A DNA stretch of 64,000 nucleotides, taken from Chitinivorax sp. PXF-14 (GTDB lineage Bacteria; Pseudomonadota; Gammaproteobacteria; Burkholderiales; SCOH01). Below, in pieces: positions 1 to 7,755 of the stretch; the stretch's first letter is position 1, and each line of letters starts with the position of its first letter. The stretch is taken from the NCBI RefSeq assembly GCF_040812015.1, contig NZ_JBFNXJ010000001.1, positions 62,001 through 126,000 on the forward strand. Reading direction: 5' to 3'. Below the pieces are notes generated by a model. That model was not told the origin of the DNA and did no database searches. It worked only from the letters and a program-made list of their open reading frames with translations. The position numbers and the translations under genes were made by a program.

Positions 1-1
1 C

Positions 2-766
2 GGCATCGCCGATTGGGATGCACTGATGCGCGGTGTGTTCGCGCATCTGCCAATGGCGGGCGACGGTCAGGTGCTGGTCAACCTTGGGTTGATCCACCGC
101 GACAACGAAGTCATCCCCTATTGGGACGGCTGGCTGTCCTGGATGCGTCAGCATGGGTGGCGGCGCTTCGCGTGGTACGTCTGGGATCAGGGGCCAGGCA
201 TGCCTGGCGACTGGCAGGGCCGACTGGCTCCCAGCTTCGAGTTTGTTTTCCACTTCAATCGCAGCAGCCGCAAGCCCAACAAGATCGTGCCTTGCAAGCA
301 CGCAGGCCAGGAATCGCACCTGCGCGCTGACGGGTCTTCCACGGCGATGCGCGGTAAGGATGGCGAGGTCGGCGGCTGGACTCACAAGGGTCAGCCGACG
401 CAGGACACCCGCATCCCCGACTCGGTGATCCGCGTGATGCGCCACAAGGGCAAGATCGGGCAGGACATTGATCACCCGGCTGTGTTCCCGGTGGCGTTGC
501 CGGAGTTTGCCATCGAGGCTTACACCGAAGCCCGAGACATTGTGTTCGAGCCCTTCGGTGGAAGCGGTACCACGATGCTGGCCGCGCAGCGCACTGGCCG
601 CCTCTGCCGCAGCATGGAGATCGCGCCGGAGTACGTGGACGTGGCCATCAAGCGCTTTCAGCAGAACCACCCTGGCGTGCCGGTCACGCTGCTGGCAACA
701 GGTCAATCGTTCGAACAGGTTGCCGCCGAGCGCGCCACCACCGTTGATGATGAGGTGCTGGCATGA
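2..766 (+). CDS. DNA methyltransferase, 3' part (5' end outside window)
   Basis: The reading frame is open to the left edge, so the true start lies upstream. The C-terminal half carries EPFGGSGTTMLAAQ (around residues 180-193 of the visible part), the FxGxG S-adenosylmethionine-binding motif of amino-methyltransferases, followed by a segment ending in EYVDVAIKRFQ that is typical of phage and restriction adenine methylases. The DPPY catalytic motif is not visible and should lie outside the window, as in beta-class enzymes where it precedes FxGxG. The stop overlaps the next gene's ATG (ATGA), so the two are probably translated together. It probably modifies phage DNA against host restriction; that role is inferred. 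Confidence 0.85.
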   Translation, partial: GIADWDALMRGVFAHLPMAGDGQVLVNLGLIHRDNEVIPYWDGWLSWMRQHGWRRFAWYVWDQGPGMPGDWQGRLAPSFEFVFHFNRSSRKPNKIVPCKHAGQESHLRADGSSTAMRGKDGEVGGWTHKGQPTQDTRIPDSVIRVMRHKGKIGQDIDHPAVFPVALPEFAIEAYTEARDIVFEPFGGSGTTMLAAQRTGRLCRSMEIAPEYVDVAIKRFQQNHPGVPVTLLATGQSFEQVAAERATTVDDEVLA

Positions 767-1998
767 ACTGGTTGGCAGACAAGATCGAGCAGTGGCCGAC
801 AGCCAAACTGCTGCCCTATGCCCGAAATGCGCGGACGCACTCGGATGATCAGGTGGCGCAGATAGCCGCATCGATTGCCGAGTTTGGCTTCACCAACCCG
901 ATCCTTGCAGGCAGTGACGGCATCATCGTCGCTGGGCACGGGCGCTTGGCCGCTGCGCAGAAACTTGGGCTGGAGATCGTGCCCGTAGTCGTCCTTGATC
1001 ACCTGAGCCCGACCCAGCGCCGCGCCTTGGTCATCGCCGACAACCGCATCGCGGAGAACGCTGGCTGGGATGACGCGATGTTGCGGATCGAGCTGGAGGA
1101 CTTGCAGCTGGAAGGTTTCGATCTGGACATCACCGGTTTTGACGCCGACGCGCTGGCCGAACTGATCGCGGGCGACGAGCCGGACAATGAGGGCCAGACA
1201 GATGAGGACGCGGTACCGGAGGTTGGCGAGACACCCATCTCGCGCCCGGGCGATGTCTGGATCATGGGCCAGCACCGCCTGCTGTGCGGCGACTCGACTG
1301 TGGCAGAGAGCTATGCCCGGCTGATGCAGGGCGACGTGGCAGACATGGTCTTCACCGACCCGCCGTACAACGTGAACTACGCCAACAGCGCCAAGGACAA
1401 GATGCGCGGCAAGGATCGCGCGATCCTGAACGACAACTTGGGCGATGGCTTCTACGACTTCCTGTTGGCAGCATTGACGCCCACTGTGGCGAACTGCCAG
1501 GGCGGCATCTATGTGGCGATGTCATCCAGCGAGCTGGATGTGCTGCAGGCCGCCTTTCGCGCCGCCGGTGGCAAGTGGTCGACGTTCATCATCTGGGCCA
1601 AGAACACCTTCACGCTGGGCCGTGCCGACTACCAGCGCCAGTACGAACCTATCTTGTACGGATGGCCTGAGGGTGCGCAACGCCACTGGTGTGGTGACCG
1701 CGATCAGGGCGATGTGTGGGCTATCAAGAAGCCGCAGAAGAACGATCTGCATCCGACGATGAAGCCGGTGGAGCTGGTCGAGCGAGCCATCCGCAATTCG
1801 AGCCGCCCGGGTAACGTGGTGCTCGATCCGTTCGGTGGTTCCGGAACAACGTTGATTGCGGCCGAAAAATCAGATCGCGTCGCGCGACTGATCGAACTCG
1901 ATCCGAAGTACGTGGATGTGATCGTGCGCCGGTGGGAGGACTTCACCGGCCAGACGGCCATCCGCGAGGCAGCAGACCAGGAAGTGTGCGCCAGTTGA
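763..1998 (+). CDS. ParB-like domain fused to DNA adenine methyltransferase
   Basis: This is a 411-residue protein. Residues about 10-110 form a ParB/Srx-like domain, with the GHGR box in IVAGHGRLAAAQ and the DNRI segment. The methyltransferase part has FTDPPYNVNY (about residue 198, catalytic motif IV) before DPFGGSGTTLIAA (about residue 355, motif I), the beta-class N6-adenine order. This fusion is common in tailed phages and genomic islands. The start ATG overlaps the upstream methylase stop. Its last 56 bases overlap the convergent minus-strand gene at 1943-2182. The recognition sequence cannot be read from the protein. Confidence 0.93.
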   Translation: MNWLADKIEQWPTAKLLPYARNARTHSDDQVAQIAASIAEFGFTNPILAGSDGIIVAGHGRLAAAQKLGLEIVPVVVLDHLSPTQRRALVIADNRIAENAGWDDAMLRIELEDLQLEGFDLDITGFDADALAELIAGDEPDNEGQTDEDAVPEVGETPISRPGDVWIMGQHRLLCGDSTVAESYARLMQGDVADMVFTDPPYNVNYANSAKDKMRGKDRAILNDNLGDGFYDFLLAALTPTVANCQGGIYVAMSSSELDVLQAAFRAAGGKWSTFIIWAKNTFTLGRADYQRQYEPILYGWPEGAQRHWCGDRDQGDVWAIKKPQKNDLHPTMKPVELVERAIRNSSRPGNVVLDPFGGSGTTLIAAEKSDRVARLIELDPKYVDVIVRRWEDFTGQTAIREAADQEVCAS

Positions 1999-2182
1999 AT
2001 GGCTGGCCAGGCTGCGTGGCCTCTTCTTCCTCGGCGATGCGCCGCAGGATTCGCAGAGTGGTGAGATCGCGCGGTAGAGCCATGCACATGACGCGCACGG
2101 CCTGCTCGATGGAGACGTCTGGACGCCGGTTGGCAATCAGCCAACGCAGCGCCTGCTCGCGTTCGGTGGCGAGCGTTGTCAT
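1943..2182 (-). CDS. Small conserved prophage protein, unknown function
   Basis: This is a 79-residue protein beginning MTTLATEREQALRW. It is charged, mostly helical by eye, with a central LTTLRILRRIAEEEE segment. The ATG overlaps the stop of the upstream minus-strand gene (TGATG), which favours this start over the longer open frame. Its 3' end runs 56 bases into the end of the methyltransferase gene on the other strand. It is the last gene of a four- to five-gene minus-strand set. No function is recognisable. Confidence 0.6.
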   Translation of the reverse strand: MTTLATEREQALRWLIANRRPDVSIEQAVRVMCMALPRDLTTLRILRRIAEEEEATQPGQPFNWRTLPGLLPRGWPSGR

Positions 2183-2544
2183 CAGGCAGCCATCTCTTCG
2201 CAGATTTCGCAGTGGATCACAAAGCCTGTCAGGTAAGGCAGGCCGCGCGGGATGCCGTACTGCTTGCTGGTCTGGCGGCCAATCGTCCAGCCCATCCAAC
2301 GTTGGGTGGTGGCCTTGATCGCATCCTGCAAGGCTTGGCCTTGGTGCAAGCCGTTCTGGACGTCGTCGGCAAAGTGGCGTCCGTGGCGACTGTCGAGGAA
2401 GGTCTGCACCGATTCGCGGGGCTGGTGGGTGGCATCCGAAATGGCGTTCATGGCCAGGGGCCATGCGGCGCTGGCGTGTTCGTTCATCGTGCCCCAAAAA
2501 CCCCAGGCTTCGTTTTGGGTGGCGGGTATCTGGTTGGTGGTCAT
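2182..2544 (-). CDS. Conserved prophage/island protein, unknown function
   Basis: This is a 120-residue protein. Features visible are an EAWGFWGTM start region, a DSRHGRHFADDV motif and a C-terminal PRGLPYLTGFVIHCEICEE block. Proteins of this kind occur in phages and integrative elements beside DUF3489 and DUF6900 genes, as here, but I know of no function. The start has a good ribosome site (GGAGAAG, then ATG). One copy of the repeated intergenic element described below lies just upstream, between this gene and the one ending at 2642. Confidence 0.75.
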   Translation of the reverse strand: MTTNQIPATQNEAWGFWGTMNEHASAAWPLAMNAISDATHQPRESVQTFLDSRHGRHFADDVQNGLHQGQALQDAIKATTQRWMGWTIGRQTSKQYGIPRGLPYLTGFVIHCEICEEMAA

Positions 2545-2579
2545 GGTGTCTTCTCCGGGTTGATCGTTGCGACACCTGT

Positions 2580-2636
2580 AGTAACGCGCTGTTCGATTGA
2601 GAAGCCAAGCTGTTCCTGGCTTCTTTCTCGATCAAT
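2580..2636 (-). repeat. Repeated intergenic element, copy R4
   Basis: On the minus strand this copy has a hairpin (AGAAGCCA paired with TGGCTTCT) right after the stop at 2642, then six bases, then GAACAGCGCGTTact and ACAGGTGTCG. It shares the TTGGCTTC-N6-GAACAGCGCGTT core with the copies at 3043, 3747 and 4039. It lacks the final CAT of the core seen in the other copies. Confidence 0.7.
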
Positions 2637-2641
2637 CGCGA

Positions 2642-3001
2642 TCACCCGAGACGGGCTACGTAGCGGGCGTAATCACCGCCCTCGGGATTGACGTAGAGGT
2701 AAGGGCGTCCGGGAGCAGTGACCTCGACGCAGATGTAGCCGTCGCCAGTGCCCCCACCCTTGCCATGCAGCCAGTCGCGTGACACCAGCAGGCTGCGCCC
2801 AAAGGCGTCGAATTCGGCAGGGGTGAGCTCCTTGGTCTCGGTGATGTAGACCTTGTGCTGGTCGCGACCGCCCAGTTCGCCGAGGTCGGCAGGTTTGCGT
2901 GCAAACGGCAGGCGGATACTCAACTCTTCGACCTGGAGGCTTTGGCCTGCGAACTGCAGGGTGCGTGGGGTGCGTTCGATGGTGATGGTCATGGTGCTCA
3001 T
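2642..3001 (-). CDS. Conserved prophage protein, unknown function
   Basis: This is a 119-residue protein starting MSTMTITIERTPRTLQF. The middle (RDQHKVYITETKELTPAEF) and end (YLYVNPEGGDYARYV) look like a compact alpha/beta fold with no catalytic motif I recognise. A clear ribosome site (AGGAAAA) precedes the ATG. It is second or third in the minus-strand set of small genes and is flanked on both sides by copies of the repeated intergenic element. The expected role is early or accessory, but that is only a guess from its position outside the late operon. Confidence 0.75.
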   Translation of the reverse strand: MSTMTITIERTPRTLQFAGQSLQVEELSIRLPFARKPADLGELGGRDQHKVYITETKELTPAEFDAFGRSLLVSRDWLHGKGGGTGDGYICVEVTAPGRPYLYVNPEGGDYARYVARLG

Positions 3002-3042
3002 GGCGGTTTTCCTGGTATGGCGTCGTCAATCACGACACCTGT

Positions 3043-3092
3043 ATGAACGCGCTGGTGGGGAGAGAAGCCAAGCTATTCATGGCTCCTCTCGC
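3043..3092 (-). repeat. Repeated intergenic element, copy R3
   Basis: On the minus strand GAGAGGAGCCA pairs with TGGCTTCTCTC in an 11-bp stem (one G-U), followed by AGCGCGTTCATACAGGTGTCG. The GAAC half of the GAAC-N5-GTTC dyad is altered here. The element lies between the DUF3489 gene and the gene starting at 3001. Confidence 0.7.
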
Positions 3093-3115
3093 CGTTTTTT
3101 TGGCTTTGCCGAAAC

Positions 3116-3712
3116 TCACTGTGCTCGTTTTCGGGCGATGCGGTAGATCCGCTCGCCACCCTGCGGCTTGTCCGAGACGATGTTCAGGCCGAGCTTCTTC
3201 TTGAAGGCTCCAGCGAAGGTGCCGCGCACCGTGTGCGCCTGCCAACCGGTGGCGGTGTAGATTTGGCCGATGGTTGCGCCCTCGGGGCGTTGCAGCATCC
3301 GGATCACTTCGGCCTGCTTGCTGTTGTCGCGGGTGCGCGGCTTGGCCTGCGTCGGCTCTTGTACCCACGTTGCTTCGGCGGCGGTGACGGCGGCTTCCAG
3401 TTCGGGATCGCTCGCGGCCGCAGGCGCGCCTTCAGCGTTGGCGATGATCCGGTCGAGATTGGCTTCGAACTGGCCGATGCCCTTCCTGTTCACGTCGGGA
3501 CGCGGAATGCCCAGGGCGTCGTAGCCCTCCGCAGCGACAAACCAGTCGGTGCCGTCGGTGGTGATCAGTGCGCGGTTGAAAAGTCCGTCGAGCACCTTTT
3601 TGCGTGCGCCGCCTTTGATGTTGTCGGGGAACCAGTCGATCTTGCCGCTGGTGTGTTCAACCGCGTGGTCCAGGATCGCGTGCTGTGCCGGGGTCAGTTG
3701 GGTGGTGGTCAT
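3116..3712 (-). CDS. DUF3489-domain protein
   Basis: This is a 198-residue protein beginning MTTTQLTPAQHAILDHAVEH, chosen over an upstream in-frame start because GGAGC sits before this ATG and the upstream extension is non-coding repeat. The N-terminal half resembles a winged helix (LDGLFNRALITTDGTDWFV). The C-terminal block, from KQAEVIRMLQRPEGATIGQI to the end, is the DUF3489 region, also a predicted winged-helix fold. DNA binding is therefore plausible but unproven. A variable linker rich in Ala and Glu joins the two halves. Confidence 0.85.
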   Translation of the reverse strand: MTTTQLTPAQHAILDHAVEHTSGKIDWFPDNIKGGARKKVLDGLFNRALITTDGTDWFVAAEGYDALGIPRPDVNRKGIGQFEANLDRIIANAEGAPAAASDPELEAAVTAAEATWVQEPTQAKPRTRDNSKQAEVIRMLQRPEGATIGQIYTATGWQAHTVRGTFAGAFKKKLGLNIVSDKPQGGERIYRIARKRAQ

Positions 3713-3746
3713 GTTTTGCTCCTTCGATGTAGTGGACGGTGATGTG

Positions 3747-3800
3747 ATGAACGCGCTGTTCTCAAGTGAAGCCAAGCGCTTTCTGCTTGGCCTCTTCGCT
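3747..3800 (-). repeat. Repeated intergenic element, copy R2
   Basis: On the minus strand GAGGCCAAGC pairs with GCTTGGCTTC, followed by six bases and GAACAGCGCGTTCAT. It starts a few bases after the DUF6900 stop and ends about 35 bases before the DUF3489 gene start. Confidence 0.7.
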
Positions 3801-3806
3801 TCGCAA

Positions 3807-4004
3807 TCAGGTGTTGGCCTTGTCTGACGGGTTGGCATTGCGCCCCTGCTCAAGACCCGCGTTGAAGGCGGCTTCAAGCGCATCGCGTAGGCACCAGACC
3901 GCTACATCGTGGAAATCGAGGCTGTCAGAGCGGCGGGTTTCCAGGGTTTCGATGCCCAGCTTGTTTTGCGCGATCTGGGTCAGGAGTTGTTCGAGCTTGC
4001 TCAT
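3807..4004 (-). CDS. DUF6900-domain small protein
   Basis: This is a 65-residue protein, MSKLEQLLTQIAQNKLG at the start, with the LDFHDVAVWCLRDALEAAF core typical of DUF6900 proteins found with DUF3489 genes in phages and islands. Function is unknown. The ribosome site AAAGGAC precedes the ATG. It is the first gene of the minus-strand small-gene set, so the set's promoter should lie in 4005-4133, the region it shares with the divergent terminase gene. Confidence 0.8.
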   Translation of the reverse strand: MSKLEQLLTQIAQNKLGIETLETRRSDSLDFHDVAVWCLRDALEAAFNAGLEQGRNANPSDKANT

Positions 4005-4038
4005 GTCCGTGTCCTTTCATGGTGTTGATGACGAACGT

Positions 4039-4070
4039 ATGAACGCGCTGTTCCAGATGGAAGCCAAGCT
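4039..4070 (-). repeat. Repeated intergenic element, copy R1
   Basis: This copy carries AGCTTGGCTTC, six bases, and GAACAGCGCGTTCAT, upstream of the first gene of the minus-strand set. There is no gene before it and no 5' hairpin arm, unlike the three copies downstream. The conserved core therefore survives without the hairpin here. Confidence 0.65.
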
Positions 4071-4133
4071 CAATCCGCAGGCGAATTTGGCAAATGAGCG
4101 AACAAATGATTGAAGGTGCCCCGAAGGGGAAAT

Positions 4134-4670
4134 ATGGGTATTTCGATTCGTGCCTACGCACGCCACCGAGGGGTGTCCGATGCAGCGGTGCGCAAGGCCA
4201 TCGCTGCTGGGCGGATCACGCCGGAGGCAGACGGAACGATTGATGCCGAGCGCGTCGACCGCGAATGGGCACGCAACTCCGATGCGCCTCGCAATGGAAC
4301 TGCCACCCGCGCCGTCAAGGTCGCCGTACCGGAGACCAGCGGCACCACGGGTGACGGGCCTACAGCGTTGCCAGCAGGTGGCACGTCCTTGCTTCAGGCG
4401 CGCACGGTCAACGAAGTGGTCAAGGCGCAAACCAACAAGGTGCGTCTGGCCCGCCTCAAGGGCGAGCTGGTAGATCGGCCGCAGGCCATCGCCCACGTTT
4501 TCAAACTGGCGCGCTCTGAACGCGATGCGTGGCTGAACTGGCCCGCACGCATCTCGGCACAGATGGCAGCCAAGCTCGGCGTCGATCCCCACACGATGCA
4601 CATCGCCTTGGAGGCGGCGGTGCGTGAGCACCTGCAGGAACTGGGCGAGATGCGCCCGAGGGTGGATTGA
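4134..4670 (+). CDS. Terminase small subunit (Nu1-like)
   Basis: This is a 178-residue protein. The N-terminus (MGISIRAYARHRGVSDAAVR, residues 1-20) is a winged helix-turn-helix as in the Nu1 small terminase of lambda-like phages, which recognises the cos/packaging site. The C-terminal helical region would contact the large subunit. I chose the ATG preceded by AAGGGGA rather than the in-frame ATG 24 bases upstream. The stop overlaps the ATG of the large subunit. It is the first gene of the plus-strand late operon. Confidence 0.85.
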   Translation: MGISIRAYARHRGVSDAAVRKAIAAGRITPEADGTIDAERVDREWARNSDAPRNGTATRAVKVAVPETSGTTGDGPTALPAGGTSLLQARTVNEVVKAQTNKVRLARLKGELVDRPQAIAHVFKLARSERDAWLNWPARISAQMAAKLGVDPHTMHIALEAAVREHLQELGEMRPRVD

Positions 4671-6631
4671 TGGACATGGACTATGAAGGCGCTGCCGAGA
4701 TTGAACGCGCGTGGCGCGAAGGACTGACGCCCGACCCGCTGCTCACCGTGTCCGAATGGTCGGATCGCCACCGGATGCTCTCCAGCAAGGCGTCTGCAGA
4801 GCCTGGGCGCTGGCGTACCAGCCGCACGCCGTACCTGAAAGCGATCATGGATTGCCTGTCGCCGACCTCGCCGGTCGAACGTGTGGTGTTCATGAAAGCC
4901 GCGCAGCTTGGCGCGACCGAGATGGGATCGAACTGGATCGGCTATGTGATCCATCACGCACCCGGGCCAATGATGGCGGTGTGGCCGACAGTGGAGATGG
5001 CCAAGCGCAACTCCAAGCAGCGGATCGATTCGCTGATCGAGGAGTCGTCCGCACTGGCTGAACTGATTGCACCGGCGCGCAGCCGGGATTCCGGCAACAC
5101 CATCCTGGCCAAGGAGTTCCGGGGTGGCGTGCTGGTGATGACCGGGGCCAACAGCGCGGTCGGACTGCGCTCAATGCCGGTGCGGTATCTGTTTCTCGAC
5201 GAGGTCGATGGCTATCCGTTGGACGTCGAGGGTGAAGGCGATGCGATCTCGCTGGCCGAGGCGCGCACCCGCACCTTCGCGCGGCGCAAGATCTTCATCG
5301 TCTCGACGCCGACGATCTCAGGGGCGTCGGCTATCGAACGCGAGTACGAGGCCAGTGACCAACGTCGCTACTTCGTGCCTTGTCCGCATTGCTCGCATCG
5401 GCAGTGGCTGCGTTTCGAGCAGCTGCGTTGGGACAAAGGGCAACCGGAGACGGCTGCCTACATCTGCGAGTCATGTGACACCGCGATTGCCGAGCACCAC
5501 AAGACGTGGATGCTGGAGCACGGCGAGTGGCGCGTGATGATCACCGATGGCACGGGCAAGACGGCAGGCTTCCACCTGTCGTCACTGTACAGCCCGGTGG
5601 GCTGGCGTTCGTGGCGTGAAATCGCCGCTGCGTGGGAAGCCGCCGTCAGTAAGGAGTCGGGATCGGCCGCTGCCATCAAGACCTTCAAGAACACCGAGCT
5701 TGGCGAAACGTGGGTCGAGGAAGGCGAAGCACCGGACTGGCAAAGACTGGTCGAGCGCCGAGAAGACTACCGTGTCGGCAGCGTGCCGCAAGGCGGTCTG
5801 CTCTTGGTCGGCGCGGCCGACGTGCAGAAAGATCGCATCGAAGCGTCGGTCTGGGCCTTTGGGCGCGGCAAGGAGTCCTGGCTGGTTGAGCACCGCGTGC
5901 TGATGGGTGACACCGCCCGCGACGCGGTATGGAAGCGCCTTGCTGAAATGCTGGCCGAAACCTGGACACACGCCTCCGGCGCGGCGATGCCGCTGGTGCG
6001 TTTTGCCTTGGATACCGGCTTTGCGACGCAGGAGGCCTACGCCTTTGTGCGGGCTTGCCGCGATTCGCGTGTGATGGCGGTCAAGGGGGTGCCTCGCGGT
6101 GCAGCCTTGATCGGCACGCCGACCGCCATCGATGTCTCGCAGGGTGGCAAGAAGCTGCGCCGGGGCATCAAGGTGTACAAGGTGGCGGTCAGCATCGCCA
6201 AGCTCGAGTTCTACAACAACCTGCGCAAGAGCGCAGATGTTGGCGAGGACGGATTGACCACGGTGTTCCCGGCCGGGTTCGTCCATCTGCCCAAGATCGA
6301 CGCTGAGTTCATCCAGCAACTCTGCGCGGAACAACTGATCACCCGCCGCGACCGCAACGGCTTCCCGGTGCGCGAGTGGCAAAAGATGCGCGAGCGCAAT
6401 GAGGCGCTCGACTGCTACGTCTACGCCCGCGCGGCTGCATCGGCGGCGGGTCTGGATCGCTTCGAGGAACGTCACTGGCGGGAACTGGAGCGACAACTGG
6501 GGCTGGCCGGTCCGCCAGCCCTTGAAACACCTACTGAATCGATCAACGAGGCCACCCAACGCGGTGGCCTCGCTGTTTCTGGCAACCGTAACACCGGTCG
6601 GCGCGTGATCAAAAGCCGCTGGCTGTCCTGA
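4670..6631 (+). CDS. Terminase large subunit, GpA family
   Basis: This is a 653-residue packaging motor. A variant Walker A lies at about residues 75-85 (MKAAQLGATE), with Walker B in YLFLDEVDGY at about 170-180. A two-pair cysteine knuckle (CPHC near 238 and CESC near 266) is characteristic of the GpA family. The C-terminal half would be the nuclease that cuts concatemeric DNA. The length matches lambda gpA (about 640). The ATG overlaps the small-subunit stop (TGATG). Confidence 0.95.
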   Translation: MDMDYEGAAEIERAWREGLTPDPLLTVSEWSDRHRMLSSKASAEPGRWRTSRTPYLKAIMDCLSPTSPVERVVFMKAAQLGATEMGSNWIGYVIHHAPGPMMAVWPTVEMAKRNSKQRIDSLIEESSALAELIAPARSRDSGNTILAKEFRGGVLVMTGANSAVGLRSMPVRYLFLDEVDGYPLDVEGEGDAISLAEARTRTFARRKIFIVSTPTISGASAIEREYEASDQRRYFVPCPHCSHRQWLRFEQLRWDKGQPETAAYICESCDTAIAEHHKTWMLEHGEWRVMITDGTGKTAGFHLSSLYSPVGWRSWREIAAAWEAAVSKESGSAAAIKTFKNTELGETWVEEGEAPDWQRLVERREDYRVGSVPQGGLLLVGAADVQKDRIEASVWAFGRGKESWLVEHRVLMGDTARDAVWKRLAEMLAETWTHASGAAMPLVRFALDTGFATQEAYAFVRACRDSRVMAVKGVPRGAALIGTPTAIDVSQGGKKLRRGIKVYKVAVSIAKLEFYNNLRKSADVGEDGLTTVFPAGFVHLPKIDAEFIQQLCAEQLITRRDRNGFPVREWQKMRERNEALDCYVYARAAASAAGLDRFEERHWRELERQLGLAGPPALETPTESINEATQRGGLAVSGNRNTGRRVIKSRWLS

Positions 6632-6648
6632 CACCCAAAGGAGAAAAC

Positions 6649-7140
6649 ATGAGTCTTGCTACCCGTATCGAAAGTCTGGTCATCCGCGTCGCGCAGGAGT
6701 TCAACGACGTCCGCGCCAAGGCGGGCAACCTGGCCAACCTCACCACCACCGACAAGTCGAATCTGGTCGCAGCCATCAACGAACTGAAAGCCGCCGTGGT
6801 GTCGTCGGCGGTGATCGACGATGCGCACGTCGCGGCCACGACCACGTACTCGTCCAACAAGATCGTCTCGCTGCTCGATGCACTCAAGACCGAGATCTTG
6901 GGCGGTGCCGATGCTGCCTACGACACGCTGGTGGAAATCCAGCAACTGCTGCAGAACGGCACCAGTGGCCTGGATGCGCTGCTCGCCGCCGTCAACAACC
7001 GTGTGCGCTTCGATGCGGCGCAGTCGCTGACCGTGGCCGAGCAACTTCAGGCACGCAGCAACATCGGTGCCGTCGCGGCCAGTGATGTCGGCAACACCGA
7101 CACTGATTTCGTCGCGGTCTTTGTGGGTGCGCTGGTCTGA
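6649..7140 (+). CDS. Phage structural protein, head-fibre-like
   Basis: This is a 163-residue protein with AGGAGA before the ATG. It contains LTTTDKSNLVAAINELKA and AQSLTVAEQLQARSNIGA, repeats common in fibre and spike proteins, and is otherwise mostly helical. No catalytic motif is present. It lies between the large terminase and the portal, a place where some phages carry head-fibre or decoration genes. Its first residues (MSLATRI) are close to those of the next gene (MSLASRI), suggesting a shared attachment segment. Confidence 0.65.
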   Translation: MSLATRIESLVIRVAQEFNDVRAKAGNLANLTTTDKSNLVAAINELKAAVVSSAVIDDAHVAATTTYSSNKIVSLLDALKTEILGGADAAYDTLVEIQQLLQNGTSGLDALLAAVNNRVRFDAAQSLTVAEQLQARSNIGAVAASDVGNTDTDFVAVFVGALV

Positions 7141-7532
7141 TGAGCCTCGCATCGCGCATCAGTGCGTTGGCCAGTCGTGTCGGACTCGAGGTCAAGACCA
7201 AGATCGACGCAACCCACCCCGGTTTGGCCCGGGCGTGGGTGTGCTTCGGCTACGTCGGCAACCAGATCGTCGTGCGGTCGTCGCACAACGTGGCCAGCGT
7301 GACCAGGACGGCGGCGGGTCGCTACCGCGTGACCTTCGCCGTTGCCATGCCCGACGCCAACTATTGCTGGACGGCGCTTGCCCGCAGCAGCACCAACAGC
7401 GGCACGCAGCGCATTGCCATCGTGCGATCCAGTATCGACCAGAAGACCGCTCAGTACGTCGACATCAGTTGCGCCACCACGTCTGCATCGTTCGACGACT
7501 CCTCCGAAATCAACCTCACGGTGTACCGCTGA
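7140..7532 (+). CDS. Fibre-tip-domain protein in the head module
   Basis: This is a 130-residue protein. Residues about 30 to the end (ARAWVCFGYVGNQIVVRSS through VTFAVAMPDANYCWTALA) match the pattern of the C-terminal domain found on many tail fibres, where the usual text is ARAWVNF...AMPDANY. The N-terminal 25 residues resemble those of the preceding protein. The ATG overlaps the upstream stop. A fibre-tip domain next to portal genes is unusual: it could be a head fibre or a moved receptor-binding module. Confidence 0.65.
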   Translation: MSLASRISALASRVGLEVKTKIDATHPGLARAWVCFGYVGNQIVVRSSHNVASVTRTAAGRYRVTFAVAMPDANYCWTALARSSTNSGTQRIAIVRSSIDQKTAQYVDISCATTSASFDDSSEINLTVYR

Positions 7533-7753
7533 TGGCTTACACACAAGCACACCTCGACGCACTGGAAGCGGCGCTGGTCAAGGGCGAAAAGCGCGTGACC
7601 TTTGGCGACAAGACCGTCGAGTACCGCAGCGTCGATGAACTCCAGGCCGCCATTTCGGCTGTCAAGCGCGACCTCTTCGAGCAGGCTGTGGACACCGGAC
7701 TGTGGCCTGGCGCGCCACGCCAGATCCGGGTCACCACCGGCAAAGGGTTCTGA
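7532..7753 (+). CDS. gpW-like head-tail joining protein
   Basis: This is a 73-residue protein (MAYTQAHLDALEAALVKG...). The two-helix start, the YRSVDELQAAISAVKRDL segment and the location directly before the portal are those of the gpW family, which lines the portal channel after packaging. The ATG overlaps the upstream stop. The C-terminal RQIRVTTGKGF is also typical. Confidence 0.85.
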   Translation: MAYTQAHLDALEAALVKGEKRVTFGDKTVEYRSVDELQAAISAVKRDLFEQAVDTGLWPGAPRQIRVTTGKGF

Positions 7754-7755
7754 AC

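Noticed and set aside
2580-4100. Short plus-strand peptides beginning MNALF...EAK in the repeated intergenic elements
   Set aside because: One copy has an in-frame stop and lacks the ATG, ribosome sites are poor, and the similarity is explained by the repeated nucleotide element.
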